Shown: in pieces, positions 9,856-21,150 of the stretch
How the letters are laid out: every line of letters starts with the position of its first letter
How positions within the stretch are numbered: position 1 is the stretch's first letter
Source: Apostichopus japonicus
Taxonomy: Eukaryota; Echinodermata; Holothuroidea; Aspidochirotida; Stichopodidae
Length of the DNA stretch: 64,000 nt
NCBI RefSeq assembly: GCF_037975245.1
Contig: NC_092580.1
Location: 33,722,501-33,786,500 of the forward strand
Direction: 5' to 3'
Notes under the pieces: model-generated
Databases searched by the model: none
Told to the model about the DNA's origin: nothing
The model's input: only the letters and a program-made list of their open reading frames with translations
Position numbers and translations under genes: made by a program

Positions 9856-12800
9856 CCACTGAATTTCAAAATATACCGAGTAAGAGTACAAATCCAAGTA
9901 AAAGTTCAAGTAGTATTAGTATATGATTTCGCAGAACTGCTACAATTCTGCTGCTAAACACAACCACACGGCGGCTTAAATTACCAACCAAAGCTCTTCT
10001 CCACTCTTCAGAACAGTTACTCATCAGCTCTTGTGTTAATGATGGTTATTACGTCTTTTTACAACATTTATAGTGTACTGATCATCGGACCACATTTAGC
10101 TTGTAATTAAGCATTTCCTTCTCTTGTGATAATTTATGTCGTTCCGATCGCTTTGTATATTTACATGAAACTTACATTGAATCCAAAGGGGATACTGATT
10201 AAAAAATTCCTTTACCATACGGAATGAGAATTGAATATTTCCAGCCAAAGGTCTGAGCTGTTGTATGATTCTTGATAAAACAAATAATGATAAGAACATA
10301 AACTGAGATTCATTACACATTGGAACATGATAAATTAGTATGCAATATAGCTCTTTTCATTGTGAAATGCATGCTATAAAATTCTCGCGTAATTGAAACC
10401 AAAGCTTTCGAAGCTGTAATATTGATTGGTTTCAACTGCAGCTTTCGTCTGCTCCATATCTTCATTTATATAACACAGAATGTGTAATCAGACGCCTACT
10501 ACGATCATAAAAGACTTAGGATTTGAAATAAACATATTTTATGTGTAAATACTAATGTTGGTTAACGCTGTACGTGCAATATTTTCGAACACTTAACATC
10601 TGTCTCAATAAGTAATGCAAATTTATATGCAAACAGCGGTTGAGTTTGGTCTGCAAATTTGACCAATACCACCGAAAAGTGCTAAAAATAATAGTGTTAT
10701 TGATCAAGCTATATGACACCCTCATAGGTTTTGTTTATTTCACAAAATGAAGTTCATTGATCAGATATAACATCGATTCCGATTCAACATTTGGTCGTAT
10801 GGACATTTTTAAGACTATTGTATTAAAAACGCTTAAAGCTGATTGGGAAAAAAATCTAAATTTTAGGTTGTTACCTCACTATTTGAAATGAAAACACTAC
10901 TTAAGATAAATACCTACATTGAATATGGGTTTTTGGTGTAATAAAAAATACATATTTAAAAATGATTTAACTCACTAAGGTGCTTTCAAGTAAAGTATAT
11001 ACAGACTACCATTCATTCATTCATTCATTCATTCATTCATATCATAAAACTTTCAAGCAGTGGCAATTCAAAACTCAACAAAGTCGTCAAGTTTAAGATG
11101 GAGGTTTTACCGAAATCGGACAGGGTTTCTATAAACACCATGAACAACGAAACAAAAACGTGGGGGAACTACTAGAGGCCGGAGTGCAACGGAAAGGGTG
11201 TAGTGGGGAGCGGGGGGGGGGGCTGGAGAAGGTTGAAGCGGGGGAGCGGATCGGAAATAATAGTACTTTCCACATCATGCGCATATGTGATCATTTTAGA
11301 TAAAATTAAAAATCAACTTTCGTACCGGGTACAATAGCATGGGTCTGCTTATAGAAGTGGTCATACTGTTGTATCAGTTTTAGTCAATCCTACTTCCATG
11401 TACCAATCAAATCAGTCTCTATCTCTTTAAAGGAACATTGCGGTGGCTAAAGTTGATTGCAATAACGTAGCTTTGATCTATTCTTGTCTTTGCATGTCAA
11501 CCGCGATTAGTTACCCCGTTGTGTAATCTATGGTTGAAGACAACTAATACATTTGCCCGTGTTTTTTTTGGGGGGTGGGAAGGGGGTCGGGTGGCGATCC
11601 CTTCTTTATTTCTTTATAACACCTCACGGGGTTACTAACCTTAGATCTGCACAACGCAATCGCTCAATTTGATAACCGTTTTCAATTGGCGATTAATTCT
11701 AAGGTTAAAACTGATAAATTTCGGAGTCTTCGTGTAAATTGAAAACACGGAGAAACTCACGCGAATGCACATCTGCATAATTATGCTAAAACTGTCAAAA
11801 AGTGGAGATGAATAACTGGAAGCAAAAGGGACTTATTTAAATCGTTATTAGGTATACCGCAGCTGCTGTTTACATTTACCGTATAGTATGCTGATAACGT
11901 ACATACCCAGAGGCCCTAACTGTCAATTAGGGGCCGATATCGAGAGAAAAAAAAAACAGCCAGTGTTATCAATCAATGTACATCATTACACGTGTGTTTG
12001 TAAATAGGTTTTTATATATTCTTGGAAAGTTGAAAGTCAATGCCCTCAAATAATCATAATCAGCTACAGAAGAAAAGCAGACCACTATATTAAAATATCT
12101 TTCTGTCCATTCTGACCTTTGGTAAGAGAAATGCACCCCTCCCCTACCACCCACATACACAAAAGACGAAAGAGTCACAGCCTTAGGCAGGCGAGAGGGA
12201 GGGTGGGGGGGGGGTACGGAAAGTCACTAAATAAATTGCACAATTGACGTTTCATTACGTTTTAAACAAACTCATTGTTGGTTGGTTGGAGAATAATATG
12301 TATAGACGAATATTCTGTAGTGTCATATGAAAACCATCTCAATGCTTCGGTTCAATTACGAACTCGGCACAGGCCTATGTCAGTTTACTAGTTTAACTGT
12401 GAAAAGAATTTAAGGGTCAAAATAAATATGTGATAAGGATCATGGAAGAGGGATATACATTGAGGGAAATAAGGGCGAAAATTATTGAGATAATCACACG
12501 TCATTAGGGTAATAAACCCTTCATTTACCATTGTTTCTGGAATAAACGTATAATTGCTGAAAATCATCAATACTCGGTATTTGACCCATTTTATTTGCTC
12601 CCTTCATTGCAATCCTTTGACCTTAAGAGGTTTTGAAATTGAATTAAGTCGAGCAATTACCAGGTTGGAAACAGGAGACCAGATTTTGCAGAGAAGTCAC
12701 ATTTGCTCCTGATGAATCATTTACTTTTCTATCAAACTGAAAAAGAAAACACATCCATATAATGTTATTGTAAATGATAAAAAAAGCCTTTCGTTGTGAT

Positions 12801-12865
12801 ATCGTAGCACATTTACTCTCACTTTTCCCACTCGAAAAAAAAAAAAATCAAAAAGCCTACTGCCC
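9856..12865. other. Non-coding stretch with simple repeats only
   Basis: Contains an (ATTC)n tract at 11011-11039, G-rich runs near 11210-11224, 11566-11590 and 12200-12215, and short A/T tracts. GCATAATTATGC, a perfect 12-bp palindrome, lies at 11775-11786. I see no convincing exon. Confidence 0.4.
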
Positions 12866-13222
12866 AGTAAAATATGTGCATTCTACGAAAACCTGCTGCC
12901 CTGTCAAAAATGAGTGCATTTTACGAAAACCTGCTGCCCTGTCAAAAATGAGTGCATTTTACGAAAACCTGCTGCCCTGTCAAAAATGAGTGCCTTTTAC
13001 GAAAACCTGCTGCCCTGTCAAAAATGAGTGCCTTTTACGAAAACCTGCTGCCCTGTCAAAATGAGTGCCTTTTACGAAAACCTGCTGCCCTGTCAAAAAT
13101 GAGTGCCTTTTACGAAAACCTGCTGCCCTGTCAAACATGAGTGCCTTTTACGAAAACCTGCTGCCCTGTCAAAAATGAGTGCCTTTTACGAAAACCTGCT
13201 GCCCCAGTAAAACAATGAGTGC
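12866..13222. repeat. 38-bp minisatellite
   Basis: About nine tandem copies of a 38-bp unit containing AATGAGTGCMTTTTACGAAA and CCTGCTGCCCTGTC. Edge copies carry CCCAGTAAAA in place of CCTGTCAAAA. Two overlapping open frames through the array are repeat translations, not genes. It ends about 340 bp before a K2P channel exon. Confidence 0.92.
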
Positions 13223-13564
13223 ATTGTTACGATTCTTATGAATGAAAAGTTTAGCTTCATCAATAAGATTCTGCTTTTTTATAACAATGGAGGTTGTCAG
13301 CCTTCAGTGCAGAGGGTTGGGATTTTGGGCATGGGATGGTTTAGGTACCATATATTCTGTCCAACATTGTAATATTACCTTCAATTCTTCACGGGGTGGG
13401 GGGGGGGTGAAGGGAGGGTGTGGTTGTTGAAACAATGGCGGTGAAATTAGTTTACCATGCGGGCAACAGACAGCAATTCATTATATAACCCTGCAGCTAG
13501 TTTTAAAAGCAGATGAAATATTTGTGGGAGGGTTTACATCTACTATACATTTGTTTTATTTCAG

Positions 13565-14349
13565 GTTACGGCTATATTACTCCAGTCACTCAGCTTGGGA
13601 AAGGTCTCTGTATTCCTTATATGTTGGTGGGTATCCCAATAAACGTTTACTTGTCAGCAAACCTTGGATTCTTCGTGGCCTTAGGAATTACCAAGTTGTA
13701 TACGTGCCTCTCAAATCTGGTCACCGGGAAAATATGTTGTTCTAAAACGAAAATAAATACCACAATATCTCAACCTGAAGTTGATCTCCCGACAAGAGAC
13801 CGCGGGAAACGAAGCAGCTCTGGGCTCAGTTTGCTATATATAAACTCTGAGATAACTCAGCAGGCGGAAACCTCAATGAATAATGATGTATCCGAGAGTG
13901 AGATTTGCCGCTCTTCAGTAACAATTTCCGAAAGGATTGATCTCGCTGATCCACAAGATCATCCTCCTCCTGTGGTCTTAGATGGGCCATCGACGACCCC
14001 TTTATGGTTCCTCCTTCTTGTTTTGGTATCATTTTGTTCCTTAGTTAGTTTAATGTGTTCTTACATTTTCACAAAATGGACATATTTAGACAGTTGTTAT
14101 TTTGTGGTTGCTACGTTCACCACGGTTGGCTTCGGCGACATGGACATACTCGTACGAGAGATTGATAATCAGGTTAACATCTGGATTGTAATGGTATTAA
14201 TGACAGTAATAATGCAAATTGGCCTAGTTGTAATGGCGGGAACTATAACTTTATCCGCCGAAAGGTTAAAGAATAAAGCAAAGCGTATGAGACGATTGCT
14301 CAAGAAGAAGGAAAATATTATCAATTCAATTTCGTCGATCATATCCTGA
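13565..14349 (+). CDS. Two-pore-domain K+ channel, 3' coding exon (partial gene)
   Basis: K2P channels carry background K+ current across the plasma membrane; each subunit has four membrane segments and two pore loops. The exon follows a pyrimidine-rich acceptor (TTTGTTTTATTTCAG) and opens inside the first selectivity filter (GYGYITPVTQLG), so it needs an upstream exon ending in phase 1. In exon order it encodes the end of pore loop 1, TM2 (GLCIPYMLVGIPINVYLSA), a roughly 95-residue cytoplasmic loop, TM3 (PLWFLLLVLVSFCSLVSLM), pore loop 2 with TFTTVGFGD, TM4 (WIVMVLMTVIMQIGLVVMAG) and a short basic tail ending at TGA. Length is 260 codons plus stop. The first exon is not visible upstream in this window: it lies before base 1, is too diverged to see, or is lost. 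The filter motifs are intact. A candidate AATAAA lies at 15001. Confidence 0.9.
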
Positions 14350-15575
14350 TTTTGCAAGGAAAAGATTCACGCCTGGAACTTGACTGTTTTTTTTTGCACG
14401 ATGCAATCTAAAAAAGATTACTCCTCAAGTTTTGCATTTGAACGTCTTGAACGTATTGTTAAATAGAGAGAGTATGATTAAGATTAGCTAAATTTGTAGT
14501 TAGCAATTGCTTTGAAATTTCACAAAAATCGATCCAATCGGTTGGTTGTGAACTGTGCCTTGAGCAAGACCTATAGCAGTGAGAAAGATCTCCAAATCAG
14601 ACCCTAGTAAACAAAATATCCAAAGTGGTCTTAATTAAGCCTGTCCATATTGTTCACTTAACCCAACATTTATCTCAATAATCCAAGATTTCAACTGTGT
14701 TTTGTTTGTGGCTATTTTCAAGACTTTGATCGACAGACTCATGTGATTTCTACAACAGAAAGAATTCTGTGTGAGTTAAATTTTGAGGAAAGTACGTTTA
14801 AACCCGACCTTATTATGCTGGTAATCAAGTAATCAAGAGGTAATCAAATGCATAAAACGTAACCGCTTCAATATAAATGTATAATATACGTATATGTCGG
14901 TCAAATGTAGGCGTTGAGGTAACATGAAACTACCCTTCTGTATTGCAATAGATATACTCACATTTTGTATCTTGTGGAGGACTTAATTAAAAAAGCATAT
15001 AATAAATATATTAAACATTCTATAAACACGAGAAACCATAACTTTTTATTGTCAAATTGTAATCGCGACTGGATACGAAAACTTCAATATCGTTAAAATA
15101 TTAAGCGCACGCTGAGCAGTACCGCTCGGCTGCAATAGCAGTCATAGTTTCAAAATTAACATGTCGGGTTAATAGCGGGGAGACGGGTGGATATTACCGA
15201 GCGGAACCCCCCCCCCCCATCACCATCCTAGTGTACTCTTAGCCCCATAACTATCCTCTTCCACTCGTAAAGAGGCGAGGAGATAAAGTTAATCAATCGG
15301 TTCATTATATGTTCTGACCAAAAGTATAATGTTATTTGTACTGATATAGTAACAGTATACAAGAGCAAATCGCCAATGTAAGCCGCATAGTTAATGGGAT
15401 TATGTTAGTGATCACCGTTACTATCAATGATATCTTCAAGATATCAGACACGGCTTTTTGAAGTGCTTCTATATGTGTAATGAATGTATGAACAATACAC
15501 TATTTATAGGTATGTTAATGAACCAACATTTCATTTTGGGACACAGATGTTCAATAATTTTGCGGTGACGATGAA
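14350..15575. other. 3' flank of the first K2P gene; nothing else seen
   Basis: AT-rich DNA. An AATAAA hexamer at 15001-15006 could end the first K2P transcript. A poly-C run lies at 15210-15219. No other exon is seen. Confidence 0.4.
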
Positions 15576-15712
15576 GATGACGATGTAGAAGATGAAGATG
15601 AAAAAAAACGACGACGACGACGACGACGATGACGATGACAATGAATATGACGATGACGATGATGACGATAACGATGACGATGACGATGACGATGACGACG
15701 ACGACACAGTGA
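15576..15712. repeat. GAC/GAT trinucleotide microsatellite
   Basis: Imperfect (GAC)n and (GATGAC)n run, preceded by AGATGAAGATG units. It gives open frames with long Ser or Val/Ile runs on the minus strand; these are translation artefacts. Confidence 0.9.
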
Positions 15713-18700
15713 AAGGTAATGTCTCTTGATCTCCCATTTTCATTGGAGATATAGTTTAGGAAAACCTTTGTATATTTCGAATGTATTAACATGACGATGG
15801 CATTTGTTATCATTTAGTTTTAATTTGATAATACCATAAAATACAAGTATGGGTTTGTCAAAAGCGAGACGCCTCTGGATTGACTTAAAGAATTATCTGG
15901 TAGCCCATAGATGTTACCTTAAAAACGATAAACAGTTTTCGAAACGTGTTTTCAAAGTTTGAGAAGTATTCACAGTTCAAAGTATTGCGTTTGACAGAGA
16001 AACGATTCTTTTAATCGTTTAGGATGGATATTTCAAATATACTTTGAACAGTAGCGAACGTGATGACGTCCGGGCAAATGCAGATTGCGACATAACCCAC
16101 GCTGCATACAGTTCCTACAGTAGTCACAACAAAAACCGTGTTTGAATACAGATTAATTTCTTCCTAAATTTTCGATGAAGATTCTTATAAATTAGATGTG
16201 TTGAACAAAAATCGTTAAGCCGTCATATATGTAGTTTATCGGCTATTTCGTGTTATTTGTGTAACACAAGATAAGTTTGAACAGCACACTCTTCATTGTT
16301 AACATTGCGCTGTCCAGCTCAAATTCGAAGAATGTTCGCATGTAGGCTTCTTTTAGTTAACAATCAAACAATTAAATAGAAGACAATGTATCAAAATCTC
16401 CCACCAGACAAATTCCTTTAAGTTTACGGATCCGTTCAAACTGTCGTCTGCAGTGTCTGGAGTTTTCAAGGCCACGAACAGGCAATTATTTATAGAATTA
16501 AAACCCCACAGCAACTGTCGAACGATGGAATGAAATTAAAGATAGTTTTTCTAGATAGTCTTTTCACGAAAACCAAATAACTGATCCAGTCTTAGCCCCA
16601 GCCCCTTTACATCGAGACTGTAACCATATAATCATGAAAACATCAAGTGAAGTGTCATGAGCCCCTTAGAAAGGGAATACTACGCATGATCAGGTTAACA
16701 GGTTGGTCAGGAACGTACTAAATCAACTGTTGTATTACCAACCGTTCTAATATTTGTCCAGTATTTCTTGCGTCCATCGTCCAATATTTGACTTATGTGG
16801 TAATAGGGTCCCTTGCAGACTTCCAAATTCGTGCTGGTAAATAGGTTACTGATTTATAATGGTAAGGAACGGGAACTTTTTAACTATCGTGTTTCTTATA
16901 CACACAGCCTTTTGTATTCATCAGTTCAAAACTTACTACGATAAACCAACATATGTCAACTTAAATCGGCATATGTGAGTTTCTCGTTCATAACATTTAG
17001 CCCGTGTTCTGATTGGATGGAAGTATTGAAACCTCTACATCATTCAAAATATAGTGTAATAATGGTTGATTTTAATTGATTTTGATTTAATTTTTTGTTT
17101 CATCACATAGTATAACAAGGTGAACAAGACAATATAACTGCAAATAAGTAAACAATGTGACAGGAAGTAAACTAAGAAACCCTTTTGGGCTTAATCGAAT
17201 AGAGTACTCCCATCAAAGAAATAGATAACCTTAACCCCTATAAAAGAACTACTCCCCACAAAAAATAACCTTAACATATATGACCAATAACACTACCCCC
17301 CCCCCCCCACCACCACCACCAACTCCCACCCCTTACAACGGATACAATCAATAAAGGCTTCGTAGTAATTTTTCAGTTGTCGCCTGAACGAAGCCACGGA
17401 AGTATAAGATTTCAAGTTGATCGGAAGATTGTTCCACAAAGAAAAAAAAAACGATATCGGAGGCTTTTCATGCTCTTTGAATGGTGAACGAATGGTGAAC
17501 GAACTAGCTTATTCACATGTGAACGTTTCACTCAGCTCAGATCGTTATGGATTGACATGTGACAATATCCACCAATGAGAGCACGAGAGACTGACAGATG
17601 CCAATATAATTCGACATCTGCCGATTTTTCATCCAAATTGACAGATCTTTACAATCAAGAACTTCAAACACTGACGTGTGAAGATACGTTTAGCAGTGAG
17701 TTTATAAGAAACTGACCGATGCTTACTTTCTTCCAATCAGAACTCTGAATCGGAATGAGGAGGAGTAACTGTCATATGTGGGGGAAAACGTCAAGCTATA
17801 TTGTGTAATGTTTATAAACTGTACTCTAGCTAGCATGCGCCTGCAATGATATAAACGAAGAAATGATGACTAAAACCGGCACAACCAAGCTGACAATCAC
17901 GAATCACGTGACATAGAATACACAGAGTCCTGGATACTGATTGGTCAAATTGAACAACATGTTAACGTTACTGTATCCTCGCCTAGTTAGCGAAATTTTA
18001 CGAACATACGGTGGTTTACACCGAAGGCCTTAAGGACGATTAATCTAACGAATACAATGTATGCCAAGACTATTGTTGCACAATGTAACACGCTAGATAT
18101 ATGTAAAACTGCTTGGTCGATATCCTGGCCCTCGGTTTATTATCATCCAAAACACGTAATATATGCCACACACGGCCAACCATATATCCGTACGGAGAAG
18201 CTGCCTGTGGAAACTAACTATAACTTTATAGTATATAATGCCATGTCATTACGGGCTAGCGCACTACGATAACAACGTGACAAGTACCTATGTTGCAAGA
18301 GCTGAATTAGTACAGATAACGCCGAGTCGTTGCGGATAAATACGATTATCATTTGTTGCTTGCAACTTTTTTTGTAGGATGTTGTTAACTCAAATGTTAC
18401 CTGTCTTGTTTGATTCGAGAATAACGGACCAAAGTATAGAATTTTACGTATTGTTTTGAAGAAGCCTTATGCTACTCAAGGATATCTATTTTCTGTAAGT
18501 GTGCAGAATTAGCAGCGTATGCGCACTACAATAATGAAGAAACGGACACATGCCAACTTTATTGTAGGCCTACATGTCGATGCCAGGACACGCTAGCACA
18601 TCATCTAACCATAGACGCAGCAAGAGAAGAGAGGGCAGCAGGAGTGATTTGAATTATTGCAGGGTGTACCAATCCTGCTGCCTACCGACGGCAAAAGTAA

Positions 18701-20115
18701 GAAAGAGGAAGAAATTGCAACAAACGTTAAAATGTGTGCTCCGGCACTCGGATTAGTCTGCGTAGCCTACCTATGAACAATCGGCGGTTTGAACTGATAT
18801 CACATTGTGGAAGGGTTTTAATGTCTTCAGGCATTTTATAACTCGTTGCTCAATTTGAGATTCATGTTTCTTTTCAGATTTGGAATATCGGGCAAGGTTG
18901 GGTAGGAGTAATGTATGTTCGGACTTTTAGTGAGATTACCATGTCCCGAGTACGAGTACATGGTCCCGAGTACTAGCACGAGTACTAACCGAGTACTAAA
19001 CGAGTATACGATCTTCACATTTGCTGAGTATCAGTGCAATCGTATCCACACGAGTACGGAAAGCGAAATAAACTCGAGCATGAGTGTGTATACGCACTCT
19101 TGCATACAAGTGCAGTGGGTCTATGGTCAATTATCTACCCTCTCCATAGCGATTTGCCGTGACCATAGTGCGCTATATTAATGTGCAATAAAATTAGCAA
19201 ACTAAATATATGCGAACAATTATTGCGATAATATGATGATATACTACCATAAGCGTGTTTACTTCGTTATCTTTACGATTCTCACACTCTGGGAGCTTAG
19301 AACCCATCACGTTACTCAACCCAGTTCTTTGGTTTGATCGTGGAGGCACCTCCATGGTTTGATTAAGCATATCAGGAGAAGGGTTGGACACGCCGCATTC
19401 ATTGCGTCACTTCTAACAATCAGAGGGTTGTTATCACATTGCTGAAGTAGTTATCGATACGTGTATATAACGGTCGAGTAAGTGGAATGTGTGGTGTAGC
19501 GACAACCAGCATTTTCATTAAAAATAAAACAAAATTGTGTATCTTGAGCTATAGCTGCTCAAGTAGGTGTTACATTGGCAACCGTTAAGAGGGGATGTGC
19601 TAAAATGCCTGTCTACGGAGCGCCATTTGTTTCAAATCTATCCAAATTGACATCTTTATGTTCAAAGTGACATCGGCATATTGAAAACGTTATCGACTTA
19701 TCCGAAATGAAATCGACTTGTCCAATATTAAATCATTGCTCCGAATATTGTTTGCGATACGTCGATTTCGCTTTGGATATATCGATTTCGTTGTCGTTTA
19801 CCACGACCTCAATCTTGAGGTTTTGACACAAGTGGCGCACCACCATGAAGTGTCAAAACACCAGACTTGATATCGAGGTATCCAAACGCACGGACCAGCG
19901 GTTCCCATGGTAATGTGCACCCGGTCCGCAAAGTTGTCTCATTCTATGCGGTACCCGTGTGCGTACGTACTGTCCTTATAGCGTATTTAATGGGTGTGAC
20001 GTAATACAGACTACATTACAGTACAGTACAGGCCTGGCACAGGCCCGCCCCAATTCTGTTGAGTGCTGCGCATGCATTGATTTCACCTTCTTAGAATACG
20101 TTAAGTAGAGTTAGA
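15713..20115. other. Long stretch without recognised genes
   Basis: No domain-bearing open frame or complete element is recognised. Visible details are a poly-C/CCA tract at 17297-17322, a cluster of degenerate GAGTAC motifs at 18945-19012 resembling the 30-bp minisatellite unit, and a weak inverted symmetry around 19680-19800 (GAAATCGAC / GTCGATTTC). Confidence 0.35.
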
Positions 20116-20210
20116 ATGGATTCTTTGGAAGAGACATTTGCTTCCATTGCAAATGTCGTCAGTTCGATTAAAAGGTGCATTTCCGAGAGAAATGTTTCCT
20201 CAGATGATCG
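20116..20210 (+). CDS. Possible first coding exon of an unidentified gene
   Basis: An ATG in good context (A at -3, G at +4) opens MDSLEETFASIANVVSSIKR and continues to LIGSTDG before a possible 5' splice site (GATG|GTATAG, weak). Unspliced, the frame stops at about 20259. The composition is protein-like and amphipathic, but no family is recognised and no second exon can be assigned. The phase (1) would fit the missing start exon of the amidase gene, but that lies 35 kb away across a K2P gene, so a link is speculative. Confidence 0.25.
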
Positions 20211-20810
20211 ACTCATAGGAAGTACCGATGGTATAGTATACTGTACGACTTCTCAATGAGATACTGTTTATGGCCAGGAACATCACTGAGAATAATGCTA
20301 CGGCAGATTAACTTTTCAAGAGACTGGTGTAGCACGTATTTGTACGCACGTACAAGAAGTACGGAGGTCCTTGGTGAGCTCAGAATTAATCATGATTTAG
20401 TACGACAGTGCCCGTGCCCAACCAAACTATCAGGAGGGGGTTGACCTCGGTATGTTTGGCCTAACGTGTAGGGTCCTATACATATAGGCACAGGCTACAT
20501 GCAATGCTTATCAGCTTAGGCCTAACTGTTACGTAGGCGTCATAAGTTTATAACTTATTTGTTACCAGTGTCAGTGAGGCGTCGAAAGTTCAACCAATGG
20601 TACTTTAGGTATCCACGATTAAAGGTGTCCGACCCACTTCTGATATATGGACCGGTGACAATGGTAATATATGGAAGGGGTGGGGTGGGGGAATTGGGGC
20701 CGTAAGTGGGCAGGATATAGGGGTGATCGTAGGAGTATTTGATCTTGAGAAGCAGTACGTCTCCCTCACACGTTCAGTAACGTGTTAATAGTATCTCCTA
20801 ATAGTGGGGG

Positions 20811-21150
20811 CGTTGTGGTCAAGTTGTTAAGGCAGTAGATTTGTGATATTAGGATTGCAGGTTCGAGTCCTGGCCAGATCATTGCGTTATGTCCTTGGGC
20901 AAGGCACGTTATGTCCGTTGTCTCTCTTCACCCAGGTGTATAAATGGGGACTTGCGATGTCACTTGTAAATATAGTTGTGTGCGCCGGTTTGTGGCTGCA
21001 CACTATGGGAAGTCCCCCGGGGGACACGTGGATGTGGTGCACTGTGGTGCCTCATGAGATTGTTTGAATCGTGCACACTTTGGTGTGTGGGTGTGTAAAG
21101 TTACCAATTGGGCAGGGATTAAGTTGTAAAGTCGTGTGAGAGGGCCTTCG
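20811..21150 (+). repeat. tRNA-derived SINE (family A), full-length
   Basis: A tRNA-like head has an A-box-like TGGTCAAGTTGTTAAGG (20818-20834) and a perfect B box GGTTCGAGTCC (20860-20870). It is followed by the body CCTTGGGCAAGGCACGTTAT, CACCCAGGTGTATAAATGG and a 3' segment shared with positions 1-265. The head provides an internal RNA polymerase III promoter; mobilisation would depend on a LINE. The 3' boundary is approximate, and no clear target duplication was found. Confidence 0.85.

Noticed and set aside
13513-13564. ATG at 13513 as the start of the first K2P protein
   Set aside because: The 17 codons before GYGYITP cross a pyrimidine-rich acceptor and encode no TM1 or pore helix; they are intron sequence.
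20811-20880. A tRNA gene, from the A and B boxes
   Set aside because: The boxes head a SINE body that is repeated at 1-265; no complete cloverleaf with an acceptor stem was made out.
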